From Bog-257 sp963834135 (GTDB lineage: Bacteria > Acidobacteriota > Terriglobia > Terriglobales > Acidobacteriaceae), in the NCBI GenBank assembly GCA_963834135.1, contig CAWIAN010000005.1, forward strand, positions 868,001-932,000: 64,000 nt of DNA, read 5' to 3'. Below the pieces are notes generated by a model, which did no database searches, was not told the DNA's origin, and was given only the letters and a program-made list of their open reading frames with translations. The number at the start of each line of letters is the position of its first letter. Position 1 is the stretch's first letter. The position numbers and the translations under genes were made by a program. Of this stretch, positions 16,086 through 25,435 are shown in pieces.

Positions 16086-16610
16086 TTACGGCAGCACGTC
16101 GACGCGCAGCAGATTGAGCTTGGCGCTAAAAGCAGTGGTTCCTGGACTGTGCATGACTCGCAAAGCGGCAGCGAGAAACAGAACGCCGGTGGCGGATCTC
16201 GGCCTCAGATCTGTCAACACCACCGGATCGACATTGTGCGTGCTGACACCGAACGATCGGGTCGCCATCACTTGTGTTCCGCTCGAAGCGTCGGCATCGG
16301 GCAAGATGCGCATAGGCCAGCGCAGATCGCCGCTACAGTCCGGCTGATCGCAAACCAACAACTGCAACTGGAAGCCCGCGCCGTTGAGGCCGGGGTCAGG
16401 GGTAATGGTGCCTGCGGCCTGGATGTTGAACATGGAGAACGAACGCGGCTGACCCAGCAGCACGGACCCCAACACGACGGTGCTGCCGGGCGTGCTGGGA
16501 AGCGTGATCGCGCGAGGCGAATTCGTCATCAGGGTTCGTGCCTGCGCAGGGGCCAGGCAGGAGCCACTAATTGTCAGCAGCACGAGCGCGATCAAACCAC
16601 GAAAATGCAT
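16086..16610 (-). CDS. exported hypothetical protein
   Basis: A 174-aa protein of unknown function with a signal peptide (MHFRGLIALVLLTISGSCLA region). The mature part is rich in small and beta-strand-forming residues (GSTVVLGSVLLGQPRSFSMF, AGFQLQLLVCDQPDCSG), with a possible disulfide between the cysteines of the VCDQPDC segment. No enzyme motif is seen. It lies 83 bp upstream (in transcription) of the heme-sensor gene and may share its transcript, but the gap leaves room for separate signals. Confidence 0.6.
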   Translation of the reverse strand: MHFRGLIALVLLTISGSCLAPAQARTLMTNSPRAITLPSTPGSTVVLGSVLLGQPRSFSMFNIQAAGTITPDPGLNGAGFQLQLLVCDQPDCSGDLRWPMRILPDADASSGTQVMATRSFGVSTHNVDPVVLTDLRPRSATGVLFLAAALRVMHSPGTTAFSAKLNLLRVDVLP

Positions 16611-16734
16611 GGGCCTTTGGGATCCAGATGGATGTGTAATGAATTCTTAACATAGTCGGTAGGAAAGAAAAGGGCAAGAACTACAAAGGCGAGTACCCGA
16701 CTTGGGTGGTCGGAATAAGCAGAACTTCGCTGCT

Positions 16735-17979
16735 CTACCGTCCTGCAAAATCGATGATTGCCAGGTCCATGGGAAATTCGTTGTGCCGGAGAGCGGGCGT
16801 TGCCAACCTGCCCTCGCCCCAGTCGCCTTCGACACCGGGACTGGCGGCAAATTTCTGCTCCGATATCTCGCCGTCGTACTCGAATGAGTCGATGACGTAG
16901 GGAATTCCGCTGGAGCCCAGTACCGAGGGCCCGTCCATCAAATGAAAGTGCAGATGCGGCCCGGAAGAGTTTCCAGTGTTGCCGAGCCTGCCCAAAACCT
17001 GCCCGCGCTTCACCGCATCTCCGGGAGAAACCTTTATCGAGCCTTTTTGCAGATGCGCGTAGAAGGCATAGACACCGTTGCCCAGATCGAGGACTACGTG
17101 ATTTCCATCGACATTCTGGATGTTGATGGTCTTGGGGTCGGGCAGTGAGCCAGGCTTTTGATCATCCAGGGTGTTGAGCGTGCTCACAACCGTGCCATCG
17201 GCCACAGCCAGAACGTCGGCGCCATAGCAGGCATAACTGTGGACGTCGGCAGGATCGCCGTGCACCAGATGTCCCTCAGCATCCAGCTTCATCCAATCAA
17301 TCGCAAAGCGCTGGGCGAAATGGATAGCGCCGTTCACCGGCAGCCCTGTCGAACGATGAGCACCACCGGTCTCACAACAACCATTGACTGCCACCCAACC
17401 CGTGCCGGCCAGGGGCGGGGAGATAACCGGCGGGTTTGTTCCAACCGTCAACTTGGCAACGATGTAGTTCCGCGCAACCGGAGCGGCAGGCTTCCGTGCG
17501 GGAGAGCCCGCGCCCATCAGCGTCATGCGGTGCAGCAGATGGGGAGGGATCACCGTGCCTTTTTCCAACGCAATTTGCAGTAGCAGCAAGCGCGTCTCGT
17601 TGAAGGCGATCACCGGAGTGGGTGCCTGAGTGTTGCCGGTGGTCCGCAAATCGGCGAGCAACGCTTTGCCCTCCCAGCCGGCGAGCACTCGGGAAGGGTT
17701 CGCTGCGTCAACGGCCTCAACCTTTTGCAGAGTGGCCGAGGTGGGACTGGCGTTGGTTAGGACCAGCTCATAGACCAGATGCAGCTTGCCGTCGGTGCCC
17801 AGAAAAGCCTGCGTGACGGGCGTTAGCGGGGAAACGATCAGCGGCGTGTACTGATCAGCCTGGGCCATGAGGATCGGGCCCGAGGCGAGAAGCAGCAACC
17901 CAAGGAAGCAGCAGCCCGCAGCCAGCTTCACCGCCGAACTCAAACGTGTTGAAGAACTACCTGTACGAAAGTTAGTCAC
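16735..17979 (-). CDS. exported M23 (LytM-type) peptidase-like protein
   Basis: A 414-aa protein starting at GTG 17979 with a hydrophobic leader (AAGCCFLGLLLLASGPILMA region); the open frame runs further upstream, but that part looks non-coding. The C-terminal third is an M23 fold: HSYACYGADVLAVADGTVVS, YAFYAHLQKGSIKV, the GRLGNTGNSSGPHLHFHL block with the HxH zinc pair. The position of the first zinc ligand (H-x-x-x-D in lysostaphin-type enzymes) reads R-F-A-I-D, so one ligand appears missing; this variant may be inactive or use another residue. The N-terminal 200 residues form a probable Ig-like binding domain. It would act on peptidoglycan in the periplasm. Confidence 0.75.
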   Translation of the reverse strand: MTNFRTGSSSTRLSSAVKLAAGCCFLGLLLLASGPILMAQADQYTPLIVSPLTPVTQAFLGTDGKLHLVYELVLTNASPTSATLQKVEAVDAANPSRVLAGWEGKALLADLRTTGNTQAPTPVIAFNETRLLLLQIALEKGTVIPPHLLHRMTLMGAGSPARKPAAPVARNYIVAKLTVGTNPPVISPPLAGTGWVAVNGCCETGGAHRSTGLPVNGAIHFAQRFAIDWMKLDAEGHLVHGDPADVHSYACYGADVLAVADGTVVSTLNTLDDQKPGSLPDPKTINIQNVDGNHVVLDLGNGVYAFYAHLQKGSIKVSPGDAVKRGQVLGRLGNTGNSSGPHLHFHLMDGPSVLGSSGIPYVIDSFEYDGEISEQKFAASPGVEGDWGEGRLATPALRHNEFPMDLAIIDFAGR

Positions 17980-18168
17980 AATGAAAGGACCGAGACCGGA
18001 AGCGATTGACAGCCTTTTCGTAGACGCCGTCGTAACTCCAACGGCTCCAGATGGCTGCTGGTAGGGTAAAGTGTCCTCTACGATTCGTCCAGCGTGGTAA
18101 TCGTGCGAAGCAGTTTGCAAAATGGTGGACGCCGGTAAGCGAAGGCCTCTACGAGTTCTGGAGAGAAA

Positions 18169-18345
18169 ATGGCAAACGTAACGTTGTTCCCGACTAATCA
18201 AAAACCAATCAACTTTCCCGAAGCGACCGGTACCTATGTGCAAAATGGAGTTCTGTATTTTCGTGCCAAGAGGGACCCGAAAGCGACGGCCCAAAGCGCG
18301 TTTACAACCAGCCTGCCATTTGTGATGGTGGAGGACGACGCCTAA
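18169..18345 (+). CDS. 58-aa small ORF with strong ribosome-binding site
   Basis: ATG 18169 is preceded by GGAGAGAAA, and the frame runs 58 codons to TAA 18343. The product begins MANVTLFPTNQKPINFPEAT and ends TTSLPFVMVEDDA; it is soluble, mixed acidic and basic, with strand-forming stretches (GTYVQNGVLYFRAKRD). No family is recognised. It starts 134 bp before the TIR-WD40 gene on the same strand and 190 bp from the divergent M23-like gene. The good Shine-Dalgarno and reasonable codon content favour a real gene, but shortness keeps confidence moderate. Confidence 0.5.
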   Translation: MANVTLFPTNQKPINFPEATGTYVQNGVLYFRAKRDPKATAQSAFTTSLPFVMVEDDA

Positions 18346-18479
18346 AGAAGGAGTCGAGCACTAACCCGCATGGGATCTCTGGCGGACCGTGATCTCATGT
18401 GGCGACCGGTGACTGACTAGTAGCCAGTTGGCGTCGATGAGGTGAGTATCGAAGTTGGCCCCAACAGGAGCGCGTATCG

Positions 18480-21194
18480 ATGGACCCTAAATATCAGGCA
18501 TTCATCTCCTACAGTCACGCCTCTGATGCCCAACTGGCCGCGTCGCTACAGTCCTCGCTCACCCGGTTCGCCAAGCCCTGGTATCGGCTCCGCACCATGC
18601 GGATCTTCCGAGACCAAACCAGTCTCTCCGCGAATCCCGCACTTTGGCATTCCATCGAGCAAGCGCTCGGCGAAGCCGAATATTTCCTGCTTCTGGCATC
18701 TCCTCTATCCGCGAACTCTACTTGGGTCCAGCAGGAGGTTCAGTGGTGGTTGCAGCACCGGTCGGTGGAGAAGTTAGTAATCGTCCTGACCGGCGGTGTG
18801 ATCCTTTGGGACAACCAAACCGCGGATTTCGATTGGGAGAAAACGACCGCAATCCCGTCGTCTTTGAAGGGAGCTTTTCCTTCCGAACCGCTCTATGCCG
18901 ATTTCCGCGCCGCAAAAGTAAACGGGAAATATCAGAACTCAGATCCCGCGTATCGAAGCGCCCTGTTGGACGTTGCTGCACCCTTGCTGGGCCGACCGAA
19001 AGACGAACTGGATGGCGAGGATATTCGCCAACATCGCAAGGCCGAACGCACAGCCTGGGCAGCTGTGGTGTTCATAGTCGTTCTGGCGATTGCCGCCGCC
19101 GTGGGCCTCAACATGGCACATCAACGCCAGAAGATTGCTGCCTCCCGGGCCTTGGCGTCCGCGGCGACATCGCATCCGGCCGACCGCTCACTGGCGCTGC
19201 TGCTTAGCCTCGAATCCCGTCGAATCGCGGACACGGTCGAAGCACGGCGTTCCCTGGTTGCCGCGATCCAGGCAATGCCGCACGCCGAAGCTTTTCTGTG
19301 GGGACACACCGACTCGGTGACGAAGGCCGTCTTCAGTCCCGATGGACAGACCGTGCTGTCCACAGGATGGGACAATCGAATCATTTTCTGGAGTGTGGCT
19401 ACCCATCAACTGATCGGTCAGCCTATCGCAGGGCCGAAAGGGCTTGTCAGTGTTGCCTTCAGCCCTGACGGCTCGCGATTCGCCACGACCGCAAGCGGAT
19501 CGGTTGTGATTTGGAACACACAGACGCGCCAGCCCGTGGGCGCGCCGCTCAAGCAGGCGAATGAGAACTTCATCCACGTCGCTTTTTCCTCGAGCGGAAG
19601 ATTAGTGGCCGCGAGCACGGATCCGTACGGCGGTCACCCCGGACGAATTTTTATATGGGACGTCGCCAATCAACAGCTCATAGGAGAACCGGTAGAAGGA
19701 ACCAATCTTGCGTTTAGTCCGGACGACGCACTGCTGGCGGTTGGCCGATACAAGGACGTAATCCTCTACGACCTCCGCTCTCATCGAGAAATCACGCGGC
19801 CTCTCACTGGACATACGAAGACCATCAGTGTGATTGCATTCAGCCCAGATGGATCGCTGGTCGCTTCGGGATCCGAAGATACGACGGTCATGGTTTGGGA
19901 TGTCAAAAGTCAGGAACAGCTGGGAACGTTAGAAGGTCACACGGGAACCGTAACCAGCCTGCTGTTCGGCGCCAAGGAAGCAGATCTGATTTCCGGGAGC
20001 AGCGATGGCACTGTGATTCTCTGGAGTCTGGACGACGGAAAAGCCATCGACACGCCCATCAAAGACTTCGGCGCCTCTATTTCCTCGATCTTCGCAGCTC
20101 CTGATGGCCGGCTGAGGGCGCTCGCTCTCGATAAAGACCGCGCCATCCTCCTCAATGTAAATGATGATCCAGCCCTTGGCCGTCGCATCAAGGCGCCGGA
20201 CAGCGGTTCGTCCAATCTCGCCTTTAGTCCAGACGGTCGCTTCCTCGTTTCCAGCGGAGAGTTTGGCGATATTGCCGAGTGGGACGTTGCCAGCGGCCAA
20301 CCTAACGGCGAGCCCCTCTCCGGCCATGAGCGGCAGGTCACCAGTCTTGCTTATAGTGCCGATGGCAAGTTGCTGATGTCGGGAAGTATGGATGGCACCG
20401 TTATTTTCTGGGACACAGCTACTCATAAGGCTTTAGGGCCGCCGTCGAAGGTGCACCGTTCGCCAGTCTGGAGCGTTGCCTTCAATCCTGGCGGCAAAAC
20501 CGCGGTTTCGGCAGGAGATGCTGAATTAATTTTCTGGGACCTTGCTACTCGTAAGCCCATAGGCTCACCTACACGGTCGCAGAAAGATCGTATTTGGGCT
20601 CTAGCGTTCAGTCCGGACGGAAATCTATTGGTGTCGGCAGGAAACACACTCGTAGTGGATCTCTGGAAGGATGGCCAGCAAACTCAACCTGCCAGCACCT
20701 TGGGGACAGCTGCTTCGCGTGACGATTTTGAAATCACGCCTGTGGGAGTGAGCTTTAGTCCCGATGGCGCACTTCTTGCCACGAGCACGCGAGAGCATTC
20801 CGTGACCCTGTGGAATGTTAAGACCAGCCAGCCCGTGCAGCCATTGCTTTACGGTCACACCGAAGCAGTAGCTAGCGTGGCCTTTCGGCGCGACGGCAAG
20901 CTGTTGGCTACGGGTAGCGCGGACGGCGAAATTCGATTGTGGGACGTGGACAGCCACGAGCTGCTCGGAACGGTCAGCGCACAACAGGACGACCTCAAGA
21001 GTGTTGTGTTCAGCCCCTCGAATGGGACATTGGCGTCGGTTGGCAAGGGTGATTCGATCGTTTTCTGGGACATGGATTTTGAGTCGTGGGGCAGCCGCGC
21101 TTGCCGTCTCGCAAATCGCAACCTCACACCAACCGAGTGGAACACATACTTTGGAAGCAGTCCCTACCGCAAGACATGTCCGAATCTCGAGTAA
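18480..21194 (+). CDS. TIR - transmembrane - WD40 repeat protein
   Basis: A 904-aa three-part protein. Residues 5-150 are a TIR-like domain opening QAFISYSHASDAQLAASLQS, with SANSTWVQQEVQWW placing the likely NADase glutamate near residue 86. A single helix at about 191-211 (TAWAAVVFIVVLAIAAAVGL) follows a basic segment. After a helical linker with ASRALASAAT and LALLLSLESRR, a domain of about 14 WD40 repeats (275-890) carries repeated F-S-P-D-G, H-T-D/K-x-V and I-x-F/L-W-D motifs. ATG 18480 has AGGAG 10 nt upstream. The architecture suggests a membrane-associated sensor-effector: the propeller binds a trigger and the TIR domain consumes NAD or signals. A NACHT or other STAND ATPase is absent. 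Confidence 0.88.
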   Translation: MDPKYQAFISYSHASDAQLAASLQSSLTRFAKPWYRLRTMRIFRDQTSLSANPALWHSIEQALGEAEYFLLLASPLSANSTWVQQEVQWWLQHRSVEKLVIVLTGGVILWDNQTADFDWEKTTAIPSSLKGAFPSEPLYADFRAAKVNGKYQNSDPAYRSALLDVAAPLLGRPKDELDGEDIRQHRKAERTAWAAVVFIVVLAIAAAVGLNMAHQRQKIAASRALASAATSHPADRSLALLLSLESRRIADTVEARRSLVAAIQAMPHAEAFLWGHTDSVTKAVFSPDGQTVLSTGWDNRIIFWSVATHQLIGQPIAGPKGLVSVAFSPDGSRFATTASGSVVIWNTQTRQPVGAPLKQANENFIHVAFSSSGRLVAASTDPYGGHPGRIFIWDVANQQLIGEPVEGTNLAFSPDDALLAVGRYKDVILYDLRSHREITRPLTGHTKTISVIAFSPDGSLVASGSEDTTVMVWDVKSQEQLGTLEGHTGTVTSLLFGAKEADLISGSSDGTVILWSLDDGKAIDTPIKDFGASISSIFAAPDGRLRALALDKDRAILLNVNDDPALGRRIKAPDSGSSNLAFSPDGRFLVSSGEFGDIAEWDVASGQPNGEPLSGHERQVTSLAYSADGKLLMSGSMDGTVIFWDTATHKALGPPSKVHRSPVWSVAFNPGGKTAVSAGDAELIFWDLATRKPIGSPTRSQKDRIWALAFSPDGNLLVSAGNTLVVDLWKDGQQTQPASTLGTAASRDDFEITPVGVSFSPDGALLATSTREHSVTLWNVKTSQPVQPLLYGHTEAVASVAFRRDGKLLATGSADGEIRLWDVDSHELLGTVSAQQDDLKSVVFSPSNGTLASVGKGDSIVFWDMDFESWGSRACRLANRNLTPTEWNTYFGSSPYRKTCPNLE

Positions 21195-21602
21195 GGTGTC
21201 GATTACTCGTTAAAGCTTCTGCCGAATTCTTCAACACGTGTGCATTCATCCGAAAACAAGCGTTCTAGCGGGCGGGGCTTAGGAGGCGGATCGTTCACAC
21301 CGTCTCCCACTCCTTTTTGCAAAAAAGTCACAATTCTGAGATCGCAGGGTGACAACGGATAACGCACCGGAATTTATCGTCCGGATTGTCGCAGCGAAAG
21401 GTATGACTTCGCTTGAACTGCAGAACGCTACAGCCGGTGCTGAATGGCGCCGCGGCGGTTATCAGATTCGACAGCGCTCATCCCAAATTCGAGTTTCGAA
21501 GCTCCTTTCAGAGAGAGGACTTTCCACTGCATGCGCATCGGTCCTTAGCCGAGCGCCATGACCCGGCTGTTTGAAAACCAACGGCAATGTCGAGCGACAT
21601 AA
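21195..21602. other. 408-bp gene-free stretch
   Basis: Between the TIR-WD40 and GT87 genes no supported gene is seen. A 70-codon frame from GTG 21349 has no Shine-Dalgarno and no family-like sequence. A short stretch CCTTTTTTGCAAAAAAGTC-like run near 21315 is A/T rich and may hold a promoter for the downstream gene. Confidence 0.5.
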
Positions 21603-23786
21603 ATGACGATTGGGTTGCCATCAGCGGTATCGCCAGAACGGCCAACCGCAATAGGCCGAGAGGCGAGCGGCGTCAAAATCGAGCGGACCAGATTCGTTGA
21701 GATTGCCGAGTGGCTCTTCCTGCTGATCGCGCTCGCCTACCTGGGCGGCCGCACCCTTCCGCGCGCATGGGAGCGCCTGAATACCGATTTCCCCAACTAT
21801 TACATAACGGCACGGTTGCTTCGGGAGGGCTATGACACAAGCCGAATCTATGAGTGGATCTGGATTCAGCGGCAGAAGGACCACCTGGGGATTACGCGGG
21901 CCGATCAGCCCGTAGTCGGGTTTGTTCCTCACACGCCGTTTTCGGCATTGGCAGTGTGGCCACTGACCTATTGGGCGCCACTGACCGCGAAGCGGCTATG
22001 GATCACGATAAGCCTGGCGTTGCTGACATTGGTGGCCGTGCTTTTGCATTCGCTTGCAGCGATGAACTGGCGGCGCATTGCGCTAATCATGGTGCTGAAC
22101 TATCCGCTACACCGAAACCTCGAATACGGGCAATACTACGTTCTTATCCTCCTGGTAATGACCCTGGCGCTGTGGTGCTATGTGCGTCAGAAGCGATTCC
22201 TCGCGGGCGCCTTGATGGGCATCGGCTTCGGCCTGAAAATATTCCCGCTTCTATTCATCCTTTATTTCGCACGGAAGAGAGACCTGCATGCCGTCTTAGG
22301 GCTGCTTGCGGGAGGGATAGCCTCAGCCGCGATCTCAGTATGGGCGTTTGGATGGCAGGTAAACCACCTTTACGCAACCCAGGTTCTACCCTGGGCACTG
22401 CGCGGGGACGCCATGGATCCGTACAATGTGGCATCGAGCTCCCTGTCGTCCTTGTTGCACAAGCTGCTCTTGTTTGAGCCGGGGTGGAACCCGCACCCTG
22501 TGCTGCACTCGCCCGCCGTCTTCTCGATATTGCATCCGCTCTTTCAGGCGGCAATCTTCGCGCCCGCCGTGTTTCTTGCGGTACCGGGAGACTGGCATCC
22601 CAGACGCCTGCAACTCGAATGGTCCGCTTTCCTGATCGCGGTGCTGGCGATCTCCACGCTGCCTGCGTCGTACCACTTCACTCTTCTGATCTTGCCGGTT
22701 GCCATCATCGCGAACGAGCTAATTGAAGAACGGGACATTCGCCCGCTGTGGTTGCTGGGGCTGCTTTACTTCGGAATCTGCTTCCCCGCGTGGCAACGCG
22801 ATCTCGGCGACGGCTGGTGGTCATTGCTGGCTGTGCCTCGACTCTACTTCGTTATCCTGCTGTGCATCCTCTCCTACGTGATCCTGGGTAGACGACGATT
22901 CATCAACGTCATCAGTATCCGCGATCGCTGGGTATGGGCAGGCGCGTTAGCCGCGGCTCTGATTTTCAGTATGGCTTCGACCTTTCATCATCAGCGCAGG
23001 CTATACAGCAACTATTCATCACGAATCGAAACTTCGCCGGACATCCTGCTTGCCACAAACCCGGTAGTCCAGAGCGATTCCGTTCTGTTCACCGCGATGC
23101 TTCCCGACGGCTATCGCAACGCGATATCTAACCGCGAGGGCACGCGCGTGACTAACCGTGATGACGACCAATTCAGTCAGAGCGCAACCGGGAGGAACAC
23201 TTGGACTGAGGAAAGCAAGCGGAGTTCCAGGATCGTGTTACGCGGACCGGATGACGGGCCCCGCCGCAATGACATAGAGGAGGCTGAGTTTCCCGTTGTA
23301 TCTCGTGACGGGAAGTTCCTGGCATACTTGCGCTCCACAAAAGGGAAGAGCCGGATATGGCTTCGATCGCTGCAAGTGGAAAATGCAGTTCCAGACATTC
23401 CGGTTACGCTTCCGGACTTGGATGTGTATGAAATGTCATTCGCCCCAAATGACTCGCTTGTCTTCGCCGCCGCGGCGAAGGGCAGCATTCCCCAGTTGTT
23501 TTCGACGGACATTGGGGGCAATGTCAGACCGTTGGAACGGGGCGAAGCGCGATATCCGGCTATTTCTCCTGATGGCCGGTGGTTGGCGTACAGCCGTCAG
23601 GATGGCGGCGTATGGAATTTGTGGTTAGTCGATTTGGGGACCGGCGCGACGCGCCGGATCACAAACGAAGAGTGTAACGACATCACGCCAACCTGGGACG
23701 CCGACTCAGAGACATTGATATTTGCGAGTGACTGCGGCCGGGCGCTCTGGTTCACCGCGCTTTATCGTCGTCGCATCATTCCCTAG
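21603..23786 (+). CDS. GT87-type membrane glycosyltransferase fused to a TolB/PD40-like propeller
   Basis: A 727-aa protein. Residues 30-460 contain about ten membrane helices with GT87 (DUF2029) features: an early acidic motif in LNTDFPNYYITARLL, YGQYYVLILLVM and GIGFGLKIFPLLFILYF. GT87 enzymes are polyprenyl-phosphate-sugar-dependent mannosyl- or arabinosyltransferases acting outside the membrane. Residues 510-720 are unlike GT87 and instead contain WD40-like (PD40/TolB) blades: DIEEAEFPVVSRDGKFLAYL, EARYPAISPDGRWLAYSRQD and NDITPTWDADSETLIFASDC. The fusion is uncommon to my knowledge. It ends directly against the downstream FkbM-type open frame. Confidence 0.82.
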   Translation: MTIGLPSAVSPERPTAIGREASGVKIERTRFVEIAEWLFLLIALAYLGGRTLPRAWERLNTDFPNYYITARLLREGYDTSRIYEWIWIQRQKDHLGITRADQPVVGFVPHTPFSALAVWPLTYWAPLTAKRLWITISLALLTLVAVLLHSLAAMNWRRIALIMVLNYPLHRNLEYGQYYVLILLVMTLALWCYVRQKRFLAGALMGIGFGLKIFPLLFILYFARKRDLHAVLGLLAGGIASAAISVWAFGWQVNHLYATQVLPWALRGDAMDPYNVASSSLSSLLHKLLLFEPGWNPHPVLHSPAVFSILHPLFQAAIFAPAVFLAVPGDWHPRRLQLEWSAFLIAVLAISTLPASYHFTLLILPVAIIANELIEERDIRPLWLLGLLYFGICFPAWQRDLGDGWWSLLAVPRLYFVILLCILSYVILGRRRFINVISIRDRWVWAGALAAALIFSMASTFHHQRRLYSNYSSRIETSPDILLATNPVVQSDSVLFTAMLPDGYRNAISNREGTRVTNRDDDQFSQSATGRNTWTEESKRSSRIVLRGPDDGPRRNDIEEAEFPVVSRDGKFLAYLRSTKGKSRIWLRSLQVENAVPDIPVTLPDLDVYEMSFAPNDSLVFAAAAKGSIPQLFSTDIGGNVRPLERGEARYPAISPDGRWLAYSRQDGGVWNLWLVDLGTGATRRITNEECNDITPTWDADSETLIFASDCGRALWFTALYRRRIIP

Positions 23787-23849
23787 GTGCAGCGGAGCGA
23801 CGGAGCCGATGACAACAATGACCACGCCAAGACAGATTGCAGGTTAACA

Positions 23850-24761
23850 ATGACCCGAGACCGTAATCCCTCATCTCGTACCTGGTTTCCTATAAGTGTG
23901 TCGCGCGCCGTTGTGGGGTATACAAATTTTCTTCTCGGATGTCGAAGCCTGATTAACCGCTGTCTGCCTGCCCGCGTGTTGTCGTGCGTCCCAGGTGGAC
24001 CACGCGCCCATACGACCGTTCGCCGATTCGTCAGCCGGCATTTGATTCCGGCACGGAACGAATGGGTGCAAATCCAGGCTGGCCTGGCGAGTGGATTGTG
24101 GATTCACGTTAACCTTGTCGAGGAAAAAAACTGGTGGCTGGGGAACCACGAACCACAGACGCAGGCAGCACTCAAGCATGTTCTAGGTCGGGGCAAGGTG
24201 TTATACGACGTTGGAGCGCACATCGGATTCTATGCTTTGCCGGCTGCGCGCTTGGGAGCAACGGTGATCGCTTTCGAGCCCGACCCGGATAGCGCCGCAA
24301 GATTGCGGGCGCATGTCGATTGCAACCATCTTGGGGATAAAGTGCAGATCGTAGAAGCAGCGGTATGGTCAAGCTCTCGCCCGTCGATTACGTTTCGGAG
24401 AGGACTACCGCATTCGCAGGGTGGAGTTTCTTGGCAGGATCATCAACCCGTCCTGGCAGCCGGCGGTATCATTGAGGTCGCGACGGTATGCCTGGATGAT
24501 TTTGTCGCAGGCGGTGGACCAGCACCAGATGCTATTAAGGTGGACGTCGAGGGTTCAGAATCCGCAGTCCTTAACGGCGCAGCCAAAACGCTACGCGACC
24601 ATCATCCCGTGCTGATCGTGGAAGTCCACACTCCTGCCGAGTGTGAGGCCGTTACGCAGCTCCTGGAAAGCCTGGCTTACACAGCGCACTGGGAAACCCC
24701 GCCCGAGGGCTTCCCGCGACAATGTTTTGCGACACCCTGCAGCACCAGTGCTGCGGCTTGA
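23850..24761 (+). CDS. FkbM family methyltransferase
   Basis: SAM-dependent methyltransferase of the FkbM family, usually O-methylating sugars or small molecules. Motif I is LYDVGAHIGFYALPAARLGA and the acidic loop follows as VIAFEPDPDS; the C-terminal half contains DAIKVDVEGSESAVLNGA, the FkbM signature. ATG 23850 (AGG 9 nt upstream) is preferred over GTG 23787, which abuts the previous stop; the protein is then 303 aa. The position right after a GT87 glycosyltransferase gene suggests that both modify a surface glycan or glycolipid. The N-terminal 100 residues are less conserved and have one weakly hydrophobic segment. Confidence 0.85.
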   Translation: MTRDRNPSSRTWFPISVSRAVVGYTNFLLGCRSLINRCLPARVLSCVPGGPRAHTTVRRFVSRHLIPARNEWVQIQAGLASGLWIHVNLVEEKNWWLGNHEPQTQAALKHVLGRGKVLYDVGAHIGFYALPAARLGATVIAFEPDPDSAARLRAHVDCNHLGDKVQIVEAAVWSSSRPSITFRRGLPHSQGGVSWQDHQPVLAAGGIIEVATVCLDDFVAGGGPAPDAIKVDVEGSESAVLNGAAKTLRDHHPVLIVEVHTPAECEAVTQLLESLAYTAHWETPPEGFPRQCFATPCSTSAAA

Positions 24762-24986
24762 TCAGCGGGCTAATCCACCAACACCGTACGAAGATTCGAT
24801 CTCTGAGGCGAGACCCGGCAAGTTATTGGCCGAAACGAACTGGGACGAGCGCATCGCAGTGCCGCGCAGGAAAGGCTTTAAGCAGGCCGGAAAGTCAAAC
24901 CGAGTGGGGGAATCGCCCAGAAGAGTTTTGGAGAGAAATCAAGCCCAGCCGCGAGCAGCACTAATCAACGGCAATTTGTCTATATT

Positions 24987-25071
24987 TGGTGCGAAAGGGG
25001 GGACTCGAACCCCCACGGTTTTACCCGCCAGATCCTAAGTCTGGTGCGTCTGCCAATTCCGCCACTCTCGC
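24987..25071 (-). tRNA. tRNA-Leu(UAG)
   Basis: On the minus strand GCGAGAG pairs with CTTTCGC as a 7-bp acceptor stem, followed by discriminator A and an encoded CCA (24987-24989). The anticodon stem CCAGA/TCTGG holds the loop CTTAGGA, giving anticodon UAG. The T arm has GGTTCGAGTCC, and the long variable arm (CGGGTAAAACCG) is typical of class II leucine tRNA. Total length is 85 nt including CCA. Confidence 0.95.
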
Positions 25072-25435
25072 ACGTCGATTTCTATTGTAACCGCAACGCC
25101 GCCCACAACTTCAAGAGATGTCACGAACTCCCGCGTCGCTCACCATAGGGTTACTGGTACACGCACCTGTTGAATCTTGGTGCGCCCGTAGCTCGCACCT
25201 TGGTCGCGGAATCGTTGACCCGCGGGGCAGGCCCGTTGATGCTATAGACATGGCACGTTTCCTAACGTACTGTCCTCGAATCTTCACAACACTGTAGCTT
25301 GCCTGATCTTGACCCTGGTGGCATTGGCGAAGTCTCGCCTGTTTTCGGCCCCCTTTCTTATCTACAAGTTCATTCGCAGTCAGTCTGTCGGCTTTTGTAG
25401 AAGCACGAACACAACTCAACCACGGAGGACGTTTA
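25072..25435. other. 364-bp gene-free stretch between tRNA-Leu and an exported protein gene
   Basis: No supported gene on either strand. It must hold the leftward tRNA promoter and the rightward promoter of the exported protein gene. No clear riboswitch or hairpin was recognised. Confidence 0.45.

Noticed and set aside
21349..21561. 70-codon frame from GTG 21349
   Set aside because: No Shine-Dalgarno, no family-like pattern and no conservation evidence; it sits in an intergenic gap.
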